From Microbacterium sp. (lineage in GTDB: Bacteria; Actinomycetota; Actinomycetes; Actinomycetales; Microbacteriaceae), in NCBI RefSeq assembly GCF_031180975.1, contig NZ_JAPSLI010000010.1:1-64000 (forward strand): 64,000 nucleotides of DNA. The letters run 5' to 3'. A program made the position numbers and the translations under genes. Positions 42,397 to 50,980 of this stretch are shown piece after piece (the stretch's first letter is position 1; each line of letters opens with the position of its first letter). The notes beneath the pieces are model-generated. The model had not been told where the DNA came from. It was given only the letters and a program-made list of their open reading frames with translations, and made no database searches.

Positions 42397-43362
42397 TCAC
42401 GGGTGATTCTCGATGAAGGGCTCGACGTTCTCGGCCGTCGTGAGGACGCCCTCCTGGAGCTGCTCCGCGGGGAGCTCCTCGCCGTCGGCCAGCTTGATCG
42501 CGGAGTCCAGGGCGAGCGCGCCCATGGCCTGCGTCGGCTGGGTGACGGTGGCGTCGAGCACGCCGTCGCGGACCGCCTCGAGGCCGGCGACGTCACCGTC
42601 GAAGCCGACGATGAGGATGTCGTCGCGGCCGGCCGTCCGAGCGGCGCTGGCGGCGCCGAGGGCGAGAGCGTCCGCCCGGCCGAAGAAGACGGTGATCTCC
42701 GGGTGCGCCTGCAGCATGTCCGTGGCGATGTCGAAGCCCTCGTCCTGCGCCCACATGTTGGAGGCCTGGCGGGCGACCTCGATCAGGTCCGGGAACTCCG
42801 CAAGGCCCTCCTTGAAGCCCTTGTCGCGGTCGAGTTCGGGGGTCGTCCCGATCTGGCCCTGGATCACGCCGATGCGGCCGGTTCCGCCGGTCTTCTCGCC
42901 TACCCACTGGGCCAGTTCGCGCGCCGCCGTGACGGAGTCGGTGGCGATGAACGTGTCGCCCGGCTCGCCCTCAGGGTTGCGGTCGACCGTCACGACCGGG
43001 ATGCCTGCGGACTTCGCGTTGCGGACCGGGACGGTCGCGGCGGTGGCGCCGGCGGGGATGTAGATGATGGCGTCGACGTCCTGCGTGATGAAGTCCTGGA
43101 TCTGGCTCACCTGCGTGTCGGCGTCGCCCTTGGCATCCGCGACGATCACCTTGACGTCGCCGAGCTCTTCGGCACGTGCCTCGACCGACTGACGGATCTG
43201 GTTGAAGAAGTCGGCCTGCTGGTTGGCGACGGCCAGGCCGATGACCATCTCGTCGCCACCCTGGCCCTCGTCGACAGCCTGCGTGATGGCGCACCCGGAC
43301 AGGGCGACAGTCGCTGCCACGATCGCCGCGGACGCCGCGGCGAACCTTCTGATTCGGAACAT
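42397..43362 (-). CDS. Ribose-type sugar-binding lipoprotein (polyol operon)
   Basis: 321 residues. A signal peptide ends in lipobox ALSGC (Cys24). The rest is a type-1 periplasmic-binding-protein fold of the RbsB class (IGLAVANQQADFFNQI, VDAIIYIPAGA, IPVVTVDRNP, IVGFDGDVAGLEAVRDG). It captures the imported sugar or polyol outside the membrane. The ATG at 43362 is preceded by AAGGTAAG. It lies between the permease and the ATPase in the operon. The ligand is not predictable by eye. Confidence 0.93.
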   Translation of the reverse strand: MFRIRRFAAASAAIVAATVALSGCAITQAVDEGQGGDEMVIGLAVANQQADFFNQIRQSVEARAEELGDVKVIVADAKGDADTQVSQIQDFITQDVDAIIYIPAGATAATVPVRNAKSAGIPVVTVDRNPEGEPGDTFIATDSVTAARELAQWVGEKTGGTGRIGVIQGQIGTTPELDRDKGFKEGLAEFPDLIEVARQASNMWAQDEGFDIATDMLQAHPEITVFFGRADALALGAASAARTAGRDDILIVGFDGDVAGLEAVRDGVLDATVTQPTQAMGALALDSAIKLADGEELPAEQLQEGVLTTAENVEPFIENHP

Positions 43363-43416
43363 TGTGATGCTTACCTTTCTCTTGGCCTCCCGCCCGGCTC
43401 TGGACGGGAGAGGTCG

Positions 43417-44439
43417 TCAGTTCGCGCGACGGCGGCGAAGCACGTCGATGGTCACCGCGACGGCGATGACGATGCCGATCACGATCTGCTGGAGGAACGG
43501 CGAGACGCCGAGCAGGTTCAGGCCGTTGCGCAGCACCCCGATGATCAGCACGCCGATGACGGTTCCCGAGATCCGCCCCGTGCCGCCGGTGAGGCTGGCA
43601 CCGCCGATCACCACGGCGGCGATCACGTCGAGCTCGTAGCCGGTGCCGGCGCTGGGCTGCGACGAGTCCAGGCGGGAGGCGAGGATGATCGCCCCCACCC
43701 CGGCGAGCGCGCCCGCCATCACGTACACCCAGGTCGTGACGGAGCGCACCTTGATGCCGGCAAGACGCGCCACCTCGGCGCTGCCGCCGATCGCGTAGAT
43801 CTTGCGGCCGGAGGGGCGGTACTTGAGCACGACCGCCGCCGCCACGGCGAGCAGGATGAAGATGATCGCGGTCACCGACAGGAACCCGAGGTAGCGGGTG
43901 GATGCCAGGGAGTAGAACCACTCCGGGTATCCCACGATCTGCTGACCGTCGGTCAGCAGATTCGCGAGTCCCCGCGCGATGGACATCATCGCCAATGTCG
44001 CGATGAAGGGTGGCAGCCCGGCGATCGTCACGCCCAGCCCGTTCAGCAGGCCGGCCAGCGCCCCGACCAGCACCGCGGCCACCATGGCGACGATCATCGG
44101 CATCCCGCCGTCGTGCGAGAGCCAGCCGAGCACCATCGTGCTCAGCGCGAGCACCGAACCGACCGAGAGGTCGATGCCGCCGGTGATGATGACGGCGGTC
44201 GCACCGATCGCCAGCACACCGATGACCGTCACCTGGTCGAGGACGTTGATCAGGTTGTTCACCGAGAAGAACCTCGGCGTCGTCACCGAGAAGACGGCGA
44301 ACAGCAGGATGAATCCGAGCAGCGCGCCGCCGGAGCCGGAGAGGAGGCGCGAGACCGCGCTGCCCTGCGCGGTGGGAGAGGACCCGGCGCCGCGTATCAG
44401 CGCGGTCGCGCTGGGCGATGTGGAAGGTGTCGTACTCAT
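43417..44439 (-). CDS. Ribose-type sugar ABC transporter permease
   Basis: 340 residues. A Ser/Thr-rich N-terminus (1-33) precedes about nine or ten hydrophobic helices. The RbsC signatures are present: ITGGIDLSVGSVLALS, GLPPFIATLAMMSIARG, AIGGSAEVARLAGI and VIGGASLTGGTGRISGT. It forms the channel with the CUT2 ATPase. It follows the first SDR gene by 31 bp on the same strand. Confidence 0.95.
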   Translation of the reverse strand: MSTTPSTSPSATALIRGAGSSPTAQGSAVSRLLSGSGGALLGFILLFAVFSVTTPRFFSVNNLINVLDQVTVIGVLAIGATAVIITGGIDLSVGSVLALSTMVLGWLSHDGGMPMIVAMVAAVLVGALAGLLNGLGVTIAGLPPFIATLAMMSIARGLANLLTDGQQIVGYPEWFYSLASTRYLGFLSVTAIIFILLAVAAAVVLKYRPSGRKIYAIGGSAEVARLAGIKVRSVTTWVYVMAGALAGVGAIILASRLDSSQPSAGTGYELDVIAAVVIGGASLTGGTGRISGTVIGVLIIGVLRNGLNLLGVSPFLQQIVIGIVIAVAVTIDVLRRRRAN

Positions 44440-44470
44440 GGAAACTCCATCGGTTCGAGAGGGGGTCGGG

Positions 44471-45280
44471 TCAGTTCATGAACATGCCGCCGTCGATGTT
44501 GACGGCCTGTCCTGTGATGTAGCGCGCCGCATCCGAGGCGAGGAACAGCACCAGCGCGGCGACGTCGTCGCTCTCGGCCGGCCGGCCGAGCGGAATGTCG
44601 TCGATCCACTCCTGGATGAGTTCACCGGGCTTGTAGTCGCCGAGCCGGCTTCCCCACTCGCGGTCGTTGTACTCCCACATCTCGGTGCGCACGATGCCGG
44701 GGCAGTAGCAGTTCACGCGGATGTCGTCCCGCGCGAGCTCCTTCGCCAGCGACTGACTCATGCCGACGATGCCGAACTTGCTCGCGGCGTAGGCCGGCGT
44801 GTAGATGAAGCCCTGCCGTGCCTGCCCCGAGGCGGCGTTGAGGATGGTCCCGCCGCGCTTGCGCAGCAGCGGGAGTGCCTCCCGGGACGCGATGAAGGCG
44901 GCAGTGGTGTTGACGGAGATGACGGCGTTGAAGTCCGCGACCGAGGTGTGCTCGAGGTCGTTGATGCGGATGATGCCCGCGTTGTTCACCAGCGCGTCGA
45001 GGTGATCCCAGCGCCCAGCGAGGTGCTGGAACATCGCGCGCACGGCGTGCTCATCGGTGACGTCGACCTGCACCCCCTGCACGTCCAGGCCCTCCGCGCG
45101 GGCCGCCTCGGCCGCCGTCAGCACGTCGGGGCTGAGGTCGGCGATGACCACACTCGCCCCGGCGGAGGCGAAAGCACGAGCGATGCCGAGCCCGATCCCT
45201 CGTGCGCCGCCGGTGACGACGACCGTGCGGCCATCGAAGTGCCCGGCGTAGAGGTCAAGGGTTGAGGTGTTCCTGGTCAT
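44471..45280 (-). CDS. Short-chain dehydrogenase/reductase (polyol operon, first SDR)
   Basis: 269 residues, classical SDR. It has TGGARGIG (23-30), NNAG (99-102), Ser151, Tyr164 and Lys168 (YAASK), and ends with the usual ITGQAVNIDGGMFMN. SDRs of this type act on sorbitol, xylitol, arabitol and similar compounds. It lies 28 bp downstream of the kinase gene and 31 bp upstream of the permease gene. Together with the second SDR it may carry out two steps of polyol-to-ketose conversion before phosphorylation. Confidence 0.9.
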   Translation of the reverse strand: MTRNTSTLDLYAGHFDGRTVVVTGGARGIGLGIARAFASAGASVVIADLSPDVLTAAEAARAEGLDVQGVQVDVTDEHAVRAMFQHLAGRWDHLDALVNNAGIIRINDLEHTSVADFNAVISVNTTAAFIASREALPLLRKRGGTILNAASGQARQGFIYTPAYAASKFGIVGMSQSLAKELARDDIRVNCYCPGIVRTEMWEYNDREWGSRLGDYKPGELIQEWIDDIPLGRPAESDDVAALVLFLASDAARYITGQAVNIDGGMFMN

Positions 45281-45308
45281 GAAGGCTCCTTTGCGTGGAT
45301 CGGGTTAC

Positions 45309-46772
45309 TCAGCGGTGAGCGGGTTCTGGGGTGGTGCGCGAGCGGTGCAGCGCCTCGCTCCAGCGCCGGCGTCGACCGCGAGCGTCGAACGCCTCATCCG
45401 GGACGAACTCGGTGTGGTCCTCCGGCGAGGCGACCGAGTCGTCGGCGATGCCTGCGGTCACCGCGGCGAGGCGGGCCGCTCCCAGGGCGGACAGATCCGC
45501 GCCATTGTGGCGCGAAACCGTGCGCCCGGAGATGTCGGCCTGCAGCTGCATCAGCCACGGGTTGCGGCTGGGTCCGCCGTCGGCGAGCACCGTCGCCAGC
45601 GGAGCGCCGACTTCCGCTTCCGCCGCCGTCAGCACGTCCTCGATCTGCAGCGCGATCGACTCGAACGCCGCCCTGGCGAGGTGCGCCCGGGTGGTGCCGA
45701 GCTGCAGGCCGGACAGGATTCCGACCGCGCTCTCGTCCCACCACGGAGCGCCGAGCCCCGCGAAGGCGGGGACGACGTCGACTCCCCCTGAGTCGGGCAC
45801 GGTGCGCGCCAGCGCGTCCAGCTCGTCCGGAGTGGATGCCAGCAGCTGTGACAGCCAGAGCACGGTGGCGCCGGTGGCGAGGATGTTCCCTTCGAAGGCG
45901 CGCGCGATGCTGCGTGCCGTGCTCCAGGCGATCGTCCCGACCAGGCCGGGCCCTGCGACGACGGCATCCGTCAGCCCCATCACCGAGGAGCCGGTGCCGT
46001 AGGTGACCTTGACGTCGCCCGGCGCACGCACGCCGTGTCCGTAGAGCGCGGCGTGCGAGTCGCCGAGCACGGCGCGCAGCGGCACCGCGTCGAACACGTC
46101 GCGCTCGGCGGGGGCGTCCGAAGCGGTCAGCACCGGCAGGCAGGCACGCGGAATGTCGAACAGATCGAGCAGCTCGTCGCTCCAGTCCCCGCTCGTCAGG
46201 TCCACCAGTTGCGTGCGGCTCGCGTTGCCGAGCTCGATGCGGTGTTCGCCGACGAGGTTCCACAGCAGCCACGAGTCCACGGTGCCGAGCGCGATCCGGC
46301 CGGCCTTCGCCCGCGAACGGTCGGGGTCGATCTCGTCCAGGATCCACGAGAACTTCAGCGCCGAGAACATCGGATCGAGGGGCAGCCCGCTGATCTCGCG
46401 GACGCGTCCGGCGGCCGCGTCGAGAGAGCGTGCCCTGTCGACGGTGCGGCGGTCCTGCCAGCCCAGCACTGGCGACAGTGCACGCCCCGTCTCGGCGTCC
46501 CACGCGACGGCCGACTCCCGTTGCGTGCTGAACCCGATCCCGGCGACCTGACCGTCGAAGTCCCGGAGCAGCGTGTGCACGGTCGAGCGGACGCTGTCGA
46601 GGAGGGCCTCCGGATCCTGCTCGACCCATCCCGGCTGCGGATGCGTCTGGGTGAGCGATGCGCTCGCCCGTGCGACGACGGCGCCCTCACCGTCGACGAT
46701 GAGAGCCTTCGTCGCACTGGTCCCCTGATCCACCGCGATGGTGACCGGTCCCGGTGTGACGATCTCAGGCAT
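45309..46772 (-). CDS. FGGY-family carbohydrate kinase (glycerol/xylulose kinase-like)
   Basis: 487 residues with two actin-like ATPase domains. VDQGTSATKALIVD (about 13-26) is the first phosphate motif, and GFSTQRESAVAWD and GDSHAALYGHG are family blocks. YGTGSSVMGL and AFAGLGAPWWDESAVG belong to the second domain, and LADGGPSRNPWLMQLQAD ends the adenosine site. It resembles glycerol kinase more than xylulokinase at several blocks, so the sugar cannot be named. It overlaps the transketolase C-subunit gene by 8 bp. It should phosphorylate the ketose that the split transketolase then cleaves or rearranges. Confidence 0.92.
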   Translation of the reverse strand: MPEIVTPGPVTIAVDQGTSATKALIVDGEGAVVARASASLTQTHPQPGWVEQDPEALLDSVRSTVHTLLRDFDGQVAGIGFSTQRESAVAWDAETGRALSPVLGWQDRRTVDRARSLDAAAGRVREISGLPLDPMFSALKFSWILDEIDPDRSRAKAGRIALGTVDSWLLWNLVGEHRIELGNASRTQLVDLTSGDWSDELLDLFDIPRACLPVLTASDAPAERDVFDAVPLRAVLGDSHAALYGHGVRAPGDVKVTYGTGSSVMGLTDAVVAGPGLVGTIAWSTARSIARAFEGNILATGATVLWLSQLLASTPDELDALARTVPDSGGVDVVPAFAGLGAPWWDESAVGILSGLQLGTTRAHLARAAFESIALQIEDVLTAAEAEVGAPLATVLADGGPSRNPWLMQLQADISGRTVSRHNGADLSALGAARLAAVTAGIADDSVASPEDHTEFVPDEAFDARGRRRRWSEALHRSRTTPEPAHR

Positions 46773-47724
46773 GGCCCAGCACCTCGCGGGCGGCGTCGAC
46801 GTATCCCTGCGCCGTCAGCCCGAAGTGCTCGAGCAGGAAGTCGGTGCTGCCGGTGGGCGCGAAGTCCCGCAGGCCCAGCAGGCGCACGCGCGCACGGCTC
46901 GCGGGGAGCTGCGCGACGACCGACGCCACGGCGGCACCCAGTCCGCCCGCGACGTTCGCCTCTTCGGCGACGACGATGCCGCCGGTCTCGGTCGCGGCGC
47001 GCACCACCGCGTCCTCATCGAATGGGGCGATCCACGACGCGTTGAGCACCCGCACGCTCACACCGTCCGCGGCGAGCATGTCGGCCGCCTGCAGAGCGCG
47101 CGACACGAGCGTGCCCGTGCCGATGAGCGTCAGGTCGTTGCCCTCGCGGAGCACCTGCATCCGTCCGCGCTCCCAGGGAGTGCTCTCCTGCGTCACATCC
47201 GGAACCTTGTGCCGGCCGACGCGGATGTAGGTCGGGCGCGGGTCGGCGACGGCGTCACGGACGGCACGACGGGTCTGCTCGCGGTCGGCCGGCACGACGA
47301 TGTCGAGTCCCGGCAGCGCGCGCAGCCACGAGAAGTCCTCGACCGAGTGGTGCGTCGGGCCGAGCTCGCCGTACGCCATGCCCGGGCTCATCCCGCACAG
47401 GATGACGTTGTGGCCGCTGTACGCCACATCCGCCTTGACCTGCTCGAGGGCGCGTCCGGTCAGGAACGGGCCGGCGGCGCACACGAAGGGGATCAGTCCG
47501 CGGTCGGCGAGTCCAGCGCCGACGCCGACCATGTTCTGCTCGGCGATGCCCACGTTGATCAGCCGCTCCGGAAAGCGCTCGCGGAACCCGGTGAGGTTGC
47601 TCGAACCGACCGAGTCGTTGCACACCGCGACGATGCGTTCGTCGTTCTCGGCCAGCGCGATCAGTTCTTCCGCGAACGCCGTGCGGTTGTCGTAGTTGCC
47701 GGGATTGGGCGTGTCCACGCTCAT
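46765..47724 (-). CDS. Transketolase C-terminal subunit (pyrimidine-binding and C-terminal domains)
   Basis: 319 residues carrying only the second half of a transketolase. The pyrimidine-binding domain includes LINVGIAEQNMVGVGAGLAD, with the conserved Glu that activates thiamine diphosphate, then VDFSWLRALPGLDIVVPAD-type text. The C-terminal domain holds LIGTGTLVSRALQAADML. The ATG at 47724 overlaps the stop of the N-terminal subunit (ATGA), so both halves are made in step. Similar split pairs serve in several sugar pathways, including D-apulose-4-phosphate transketolase (AptAB). Confidence 0.93.
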   Translation of the reverse strand: MSVDTPNPGNYDNRTAFAEELIALAENDERIVAVCNDSVGSSNLTGFRERFPERLINVGIAEQNMVGVGAGLADRGLIPFVCAAGPFLTGRALEQVKADVAYSGHNVILCGMSPGMAYGELGPTHHSVEDFSWLRALPGLDIVVPADREQTRRAVRDAVADPRPTYIRVGRHKVPDVTQESTPWERGRMQVLREGNDLTLIGTGTLVSRALQAADMLAADGVSVRVLNASWIAPFDEDAVVRAATETGGIVVAEEANVAGGLGAAVASVVAQLPASRARVRLLGLRDFAPTGSTDFLLEHFGLTAQGYVDAAREVLGHA

Positions 47725-48605
47725 GACAGCTCCTTCAGTGCCAGTTCAACCTGCTCTGCCGTGGGCACCTTGTGGTGCCACTCGACGCGGTCCTCGATGA
47801 AGGACACGCCTTTGCCCTTGATGGTGTTCGCAACGACTGCCACCGGCTTGCCGGATGTCGACGGCTGGTACGCCTCGATCAGCGCGCCGTAGTCATGCCC
47901 GTCGACCTCCCGGACCTCCCACCCGAAGGCGGCCAGCTTCTCGGGGAGCGGGTCCAGACCGTTCGTGTCCTCAGTGCGCGCGCCCTGCTGCAGCCGGTTG
48001 CGGTCGATCGTGATGAAGAGGTTGTCCAGCTGGTAGTGAGCCGCCGACATCAGCGCCTCCCAGTTGCTGCCCTCCTGCATCTCGCCGTCGCCGAGGACGA
48101 CGAACACGCGCTCCGGGCCGTTCGCCAGACGCGCGGCGATCGCCGCCCCGACGCCGACGGGAAGGCCGTGCCCGAGCGGGCCGGTGTTGGTCTCGACGCC
48201 CGGGACCTTGCGGCGGTTCGGGTGACCGTTGAGTGCGGACAGCGGTGCCATGAACGTCTCCAGCTCGTCCGGCGAGAAGAAGCCGCACCAGGCGAGAGTC
48301 GAGTACAGGGCCGCAGCACAGTGCCCCTTGCTGAGGATGAAGCGGTCCCGCTCGGCCCAGTCGGGGTTGCCGGGATCGATGCGCAGCACGTGGTTGAAGA
48401 GCACGGTGAGGATGTCGGTGACGGAGAAGTCCCCGCCGATGTGACCGGCTTTCGCCTTGTCGATCATCGTGATCGTGGCCCGGCGCGTCCATTGCGCACG
48501 CTCGTGCAGCAGCGCATCACGATCAGCATCCTGCGCCGCGTCGATGCGCTCGCGCCATTCGCTCCAGCGTCCGATCTGTGGGACGTCCTTGTCGATCATG
48601 TGCAT
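47721..48605 (-). CDS. Transketolase N-terminal subunit (thiamine-diphosphate-binding domain)
   Basis: 294 residues. Transketolase blocks: KAKAGHIGGDFSVTDILTVL, DRFILSKGHCAAALYSTLA, TGPLGHGLPVGVGAAIA. The ThDP motif GDGEMQEGSNWEALMSAAHY continues to DNLFITIDRN. It is the first gene of the operon. The ATG at 48605 is used; an ATG two codons on (48599) is equally possible because the ribosome-binding site (AATAGG) is weak. A good promoter lies 33-61 bp upstream. The substrate is a phosphorylated ketose not identifiable from sequence. Confidence 0.93.
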   Translation of the reverse strand: MHMIDKDVPQIGRWSEWRERIDAAQDADRDALLHERAQWTRRATITMIDKAKAGHIGGDFSVTDILTVLFNHVLRIDPGNPDWAERDRFILSKGHCAAALYSTLAWCGFFSPDELETFMAPLSALNGHPNRRKVPGVETNTGPLGHGLPVGVGAAIAARLANGPERVFVVLGDGEMQEGSNWEALMSAAHYQLDNLFITIDRNRLQQGARTEDTNGLDPLPEKLAAFGWEVREVDGHDYGALIEAYQPSTSGKPVAVVANTIKGKGVSFIEDRVEWHHKVPTAEQVELALKELS

Positions 48606-48637
48606 ACCTATTCAGTAGTGACGGGATGTGCATAATC

Positions 48638-48666
48638 AAGGTAGGCCGCACCGCCGCATGTGTCAA
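48638..48666 (-). promoter_or_regulatory. Promoter of the polyol operon (TTGACA, 17 bp, TACCTT)
   Basis: A consensus -35 TTGACA (48661-48666, minus strand) is 17 bp from TACCTT (48638-48643). Between it and the start codon the 9-mer TATGCACAT occurs twice in direct orientation (48626-48634 and 48598-48606, the latter over the ATG). These are candidates for SorC binding or for a roadblock operator. Confidence 0.7.
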
Positions 48667-48706
48667 GCACTTTCTTTCGGATGCCGCGCCGGCGCGCGCA
48701 CAAAAG

Positions 48707-48742
48707 AAGCCGCCCGCCCCGTGGTGACGGGGCGGGCGGCTT
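48707..48742 (-). terminator. Intrinsic terminator after the DivIVA-like gene
   Basis: A perfect 16-bp stem (AAGCCGCCCGCCCCGT and complement) with a 4-nt loop lies 13 bp after the stop. On the minus strand it is followed by CTTTTG, a short U-tract. Confidence 0.9.
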
Positions 48743-48755
48743 GGATCGAGCGGCG

Positions 48756-50069
48756 TCAGTTCGCCGGGCTCGACTCGTCTTCGAGAAGTTCGTCGAGCTC
48801 GTCGTCCGCCGGATCGCCGGATGCCGGTTGCGCGCCGTCCGCGGCGGCGCTGCCGAGGAGCACACCCTCGGGACGGATCAGCTCGCGCACCTCGGCCATG
48901 AAGCTGGTGAGTTGCTGCTGCTGCCAGCGCAGCTGCCGCGTGCGGTCCTCGGCGTCGCGCAGCGCGCCCGTGGCGTGCGAGGTGACGGTCTCGACGATCT
49001 TCTGCGCCTTGACGCGAGCACGCTCGAGCGTCTCGCGCGCCTTCACCTGCGCCTCTGCTTCGATCGCCTGCGCCTGCGAGCGCATCAGCCGCTCGTAGTC
49101 CTCGGCCTTCGCCGAGATGCGCTGCGCATGCTCGAGCGACGCCTGCACCTGCTCGTTGGCGTCCGACGTGATCCGCTCGGCGTGCGCGACCGCCTGGTTG
49201 TGCAGCACGAGGAACTCCTGCTGCGCGTCGTCCTGCCGACGGGTCAGGGTCTCCTCGAACTCCAGCACGCGCGCGTTCATCTCGCGCACGTCGCGCTCGG
49301 CGGCGGCGCGCAGATCGGTGGTCTCACGGGTGACCATGGCGCGCAGCGCGGCGGCACCCTTCTCCGCCTCGGTGCGGATGGCCGCGGCCTCCTGCTCGGC
49401 CTGGGCCACCTTCTCAGCGGCGTGCGCGGCCTCGCGCTCCAGCCGCGCCTGGTGCGCGGTGTACTCGGTGTCGATCTTCAGGCGCACCTGGTCGGCATCG
49501 TGCTGCGCCTGCGCGGTGATCCGCGCGACGTCGGCCTCCAGCTCGGCGCGCTTCGCCTCGGCCTCCTCGCGCGCAGCGGCGAGCAGCCGCTCGGCCTGGG
49601 TGGCGGCGTTGTGGATCAGGACGCTGGCCTGCTCCTCGGCCACCCGCAGCACGGCCTCGAACTGGGCCCGGCTCTGCGGCTCGTCGGCACCCTTCGGCCC
49701 GTCCGCGAGCTCGGATGCCAGCGTGCTGACCTGCTGGGCGGCATCCTCCGCCTGGGCGCGGGCGGCGGCCAACTCCTCCTCGAGGCGGGCGGCGCGCTCC
49801 TCGTTCTCGGCGCGGAGCGCCTGCAGCTCGTCCTCGGACGCGGCACGGACGCGCTCCAGCTCGGCGCGGTGCCGCGCCTCGGCACCCTCCAGGTCGGCGG
49901 TGACGCGCTTGAGCTGGTCGCGCATGGTCGCGAGCGCCGCGTCCACCTCGGCCTTGTCGTACCCGCGGAACGCCTGCGTGAAGGACGCGTGGTCCTTCGG
50001 CGCGGACGTCAGCAGCTGATCGAAGAAGTCGCCGTTCTGCGCGCCATCGGACTCGTGCGTCTCGCTCAC
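48756..50069 (-). CDS. DivIVA-domain long coiled-coil protein
   Basis: 437 residues. An N-terminal DivIVA-like motif (FTQAFRGYDKAEVDAALATM, about 30-49) is followed by a very long Ala/Glu/Arg/Gln coiled coil to about residue 390 and an acidic tail (DDELDELLEDESSPAN). Such proteins sit at the membrane or poles and organise growth or division. The GTG at 50069 has GAAAGG upstream. The ATG at 50129 overlapping znuB is open in frame, but the 20 extra codons have low third-position GC (ATT, ACT, TCT, AGA), unlike coding DNA here. It lies downstream of znuABC, probably cotranscribed. Confidence 0.85.
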   Translation of the reverse strand: MSETHESDGAQNGDFFDQLLTSAPKDHASFTQAFRGYDKAEVDAALATMRDQLKRVTADLEGAEARHRAELERVRAASEDELQALRAENEERAARLEEELAAARAQAEDAAQQVSTLASELADGPKGADEPQSRAQFEAVLRVAEEQASVLIHNAATQAERLLAAAREEAEAKRAELEADVARITAQAQHDADQVRLKIDTEYTAHQARLEREAAHAAEKVAQAEQEAAAIRTEAEKGAAALRAMVTRETTDLRAAAERDVREMNARVLEFEETLTRRQDDAQQEFLVLHNQAVAHAERITSDANEQVQASLEHAQRISAKAEDYERLMRSQAQAIEAEAQVKARETLERARVKAQKIVETVTSHATGALRDAEDRTRQLRWQQQQLTSFMAEVRELIRPEGVLLGSAAADGAQPASGDPADDELDELLEDESSPAN

Positions 50070-50125
50070 CGGTCGTGCCTTTCTGAAAGAAGTGTCGCCC
50101 CCGGGATCAATGATGTCATCCCGGC

Positions 50126-50980
50126 TCATCCGCGCCTCACCCGCTGGCGGGTGCGCTGCACGATCCAGCATCCGAGGAAGATGAGGAACGAGATCGTCGT
50201 GATGTACGGGCTGACCGGAAGGGTGCCGGCGAGGGCGAGCAGGATGCCGCCGACGGCCGATACGAAGCCGAACAGCGCCGCCAGCAACGGCACGGCGACG
50301 GGGCCCGCCGAGACCCGCATGGCCGCGGCGGCGGGGGTGACGAGCAGCGCCATCACGAGCAGGGCGCCGATGATGTGCACGCTGACGGCGACGATCAGGC
50401 CGAGCAGCACCATGAACGCCAGGCTCACGGTGCGGGTGGGCACGCCGCGCGCCGCCGCCGACTCGGCGTCGAGCGAGTCGAAGCGCAGCGGGTTCCACAT
50501 CAGCAGCAGGCCGACCAGCACAGCGAGGCTGATGCCGATCAGCCAGCCCAGGTCGGGGCTGGACACCGACACGATCTGCCCGGTGAGCAGCCCGAACCGG
50601 TTCGCGCTCCGGCCCTCGTACAGCGACAGGAACAGGATGCCGAGACCGAGCCCGAACGGCATGAGCACGCCCACGATCGAGTTGCGGTCGCGCGCCTTCG
50701 CGCCGAGCACGCCGATGAGGATCGCCGCGACCAGCGCGCCCCCGAGGGATCCGGCGACCACGCTGCCGCCGAACAGCACCGCCGCGGCGGCTCCCGCGAA
50801 CGACAGCTCGCTCACGCCGTGCACCGCGAACGCGAGGTCGCGCTGCATGACGAACACGCCGACCAGCCCGCCGACCACGCCCAGCACGGCACCCGCGATC
50901 AGCGAGTTGGCGAGCAGGGCGAGCAGCTCGCCGTAGTCCTGGAACGAGAACACGTCGCTCCAGTCCAGCATCGGGATCAT
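50126..50980 (-). CDS. znuB: Zinc (metal) ABC transporter permease, ZnuB-like
   Basis: 284 residues with eight or nine transmembrane helices of the ABC-3 metal permease family. FAVHGVSELSFAGAAAAVL near the N-terminus and VHIIGALLVMALLVTPAAAA near the C-terminus are the family blocks. The ATG at 50980 overlaps the ZnuC stop (ATGA). It forms the channel of the zinc importer. The preceding Zur-type operator at znuA covers the whole operon. Confidence 0.93.
   Translation of the reverse strand: MIPMLDWSDVFSFQDYGELLALLANSLIAGAVLGVVGGLVGVFVMQRDLAFAVHGVSELSFAGAAAAVLFGGSVVAGSLGGALVAAILIGVLGAKARDRNSIVGVLMPFGLGLGILFLSLYEGRSANRFGLLTGQIVSVSSPDLGWLIGISLAVLVGLLLMWNPLRFDSLDAESAAARGVPTRTVSLAFMVLLGLIVAVSVHIIGALLVMALLVTPAAAAMRVSAGPVAVPLLAALFGFVSAVGGILLALAGTLPVSPYITTISFLIFLGCWIVQRTRQRVRRG

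Noticed and set aside
50070..50129. Longer start for the DivIVA-like protein at ATG 50129
   Set aside because: The extra codons include ATT, ACT, TCT and AGA, unlike the GC3-rich coding style, and a better placed ribosome-binding site precedes the GTG at 50069.
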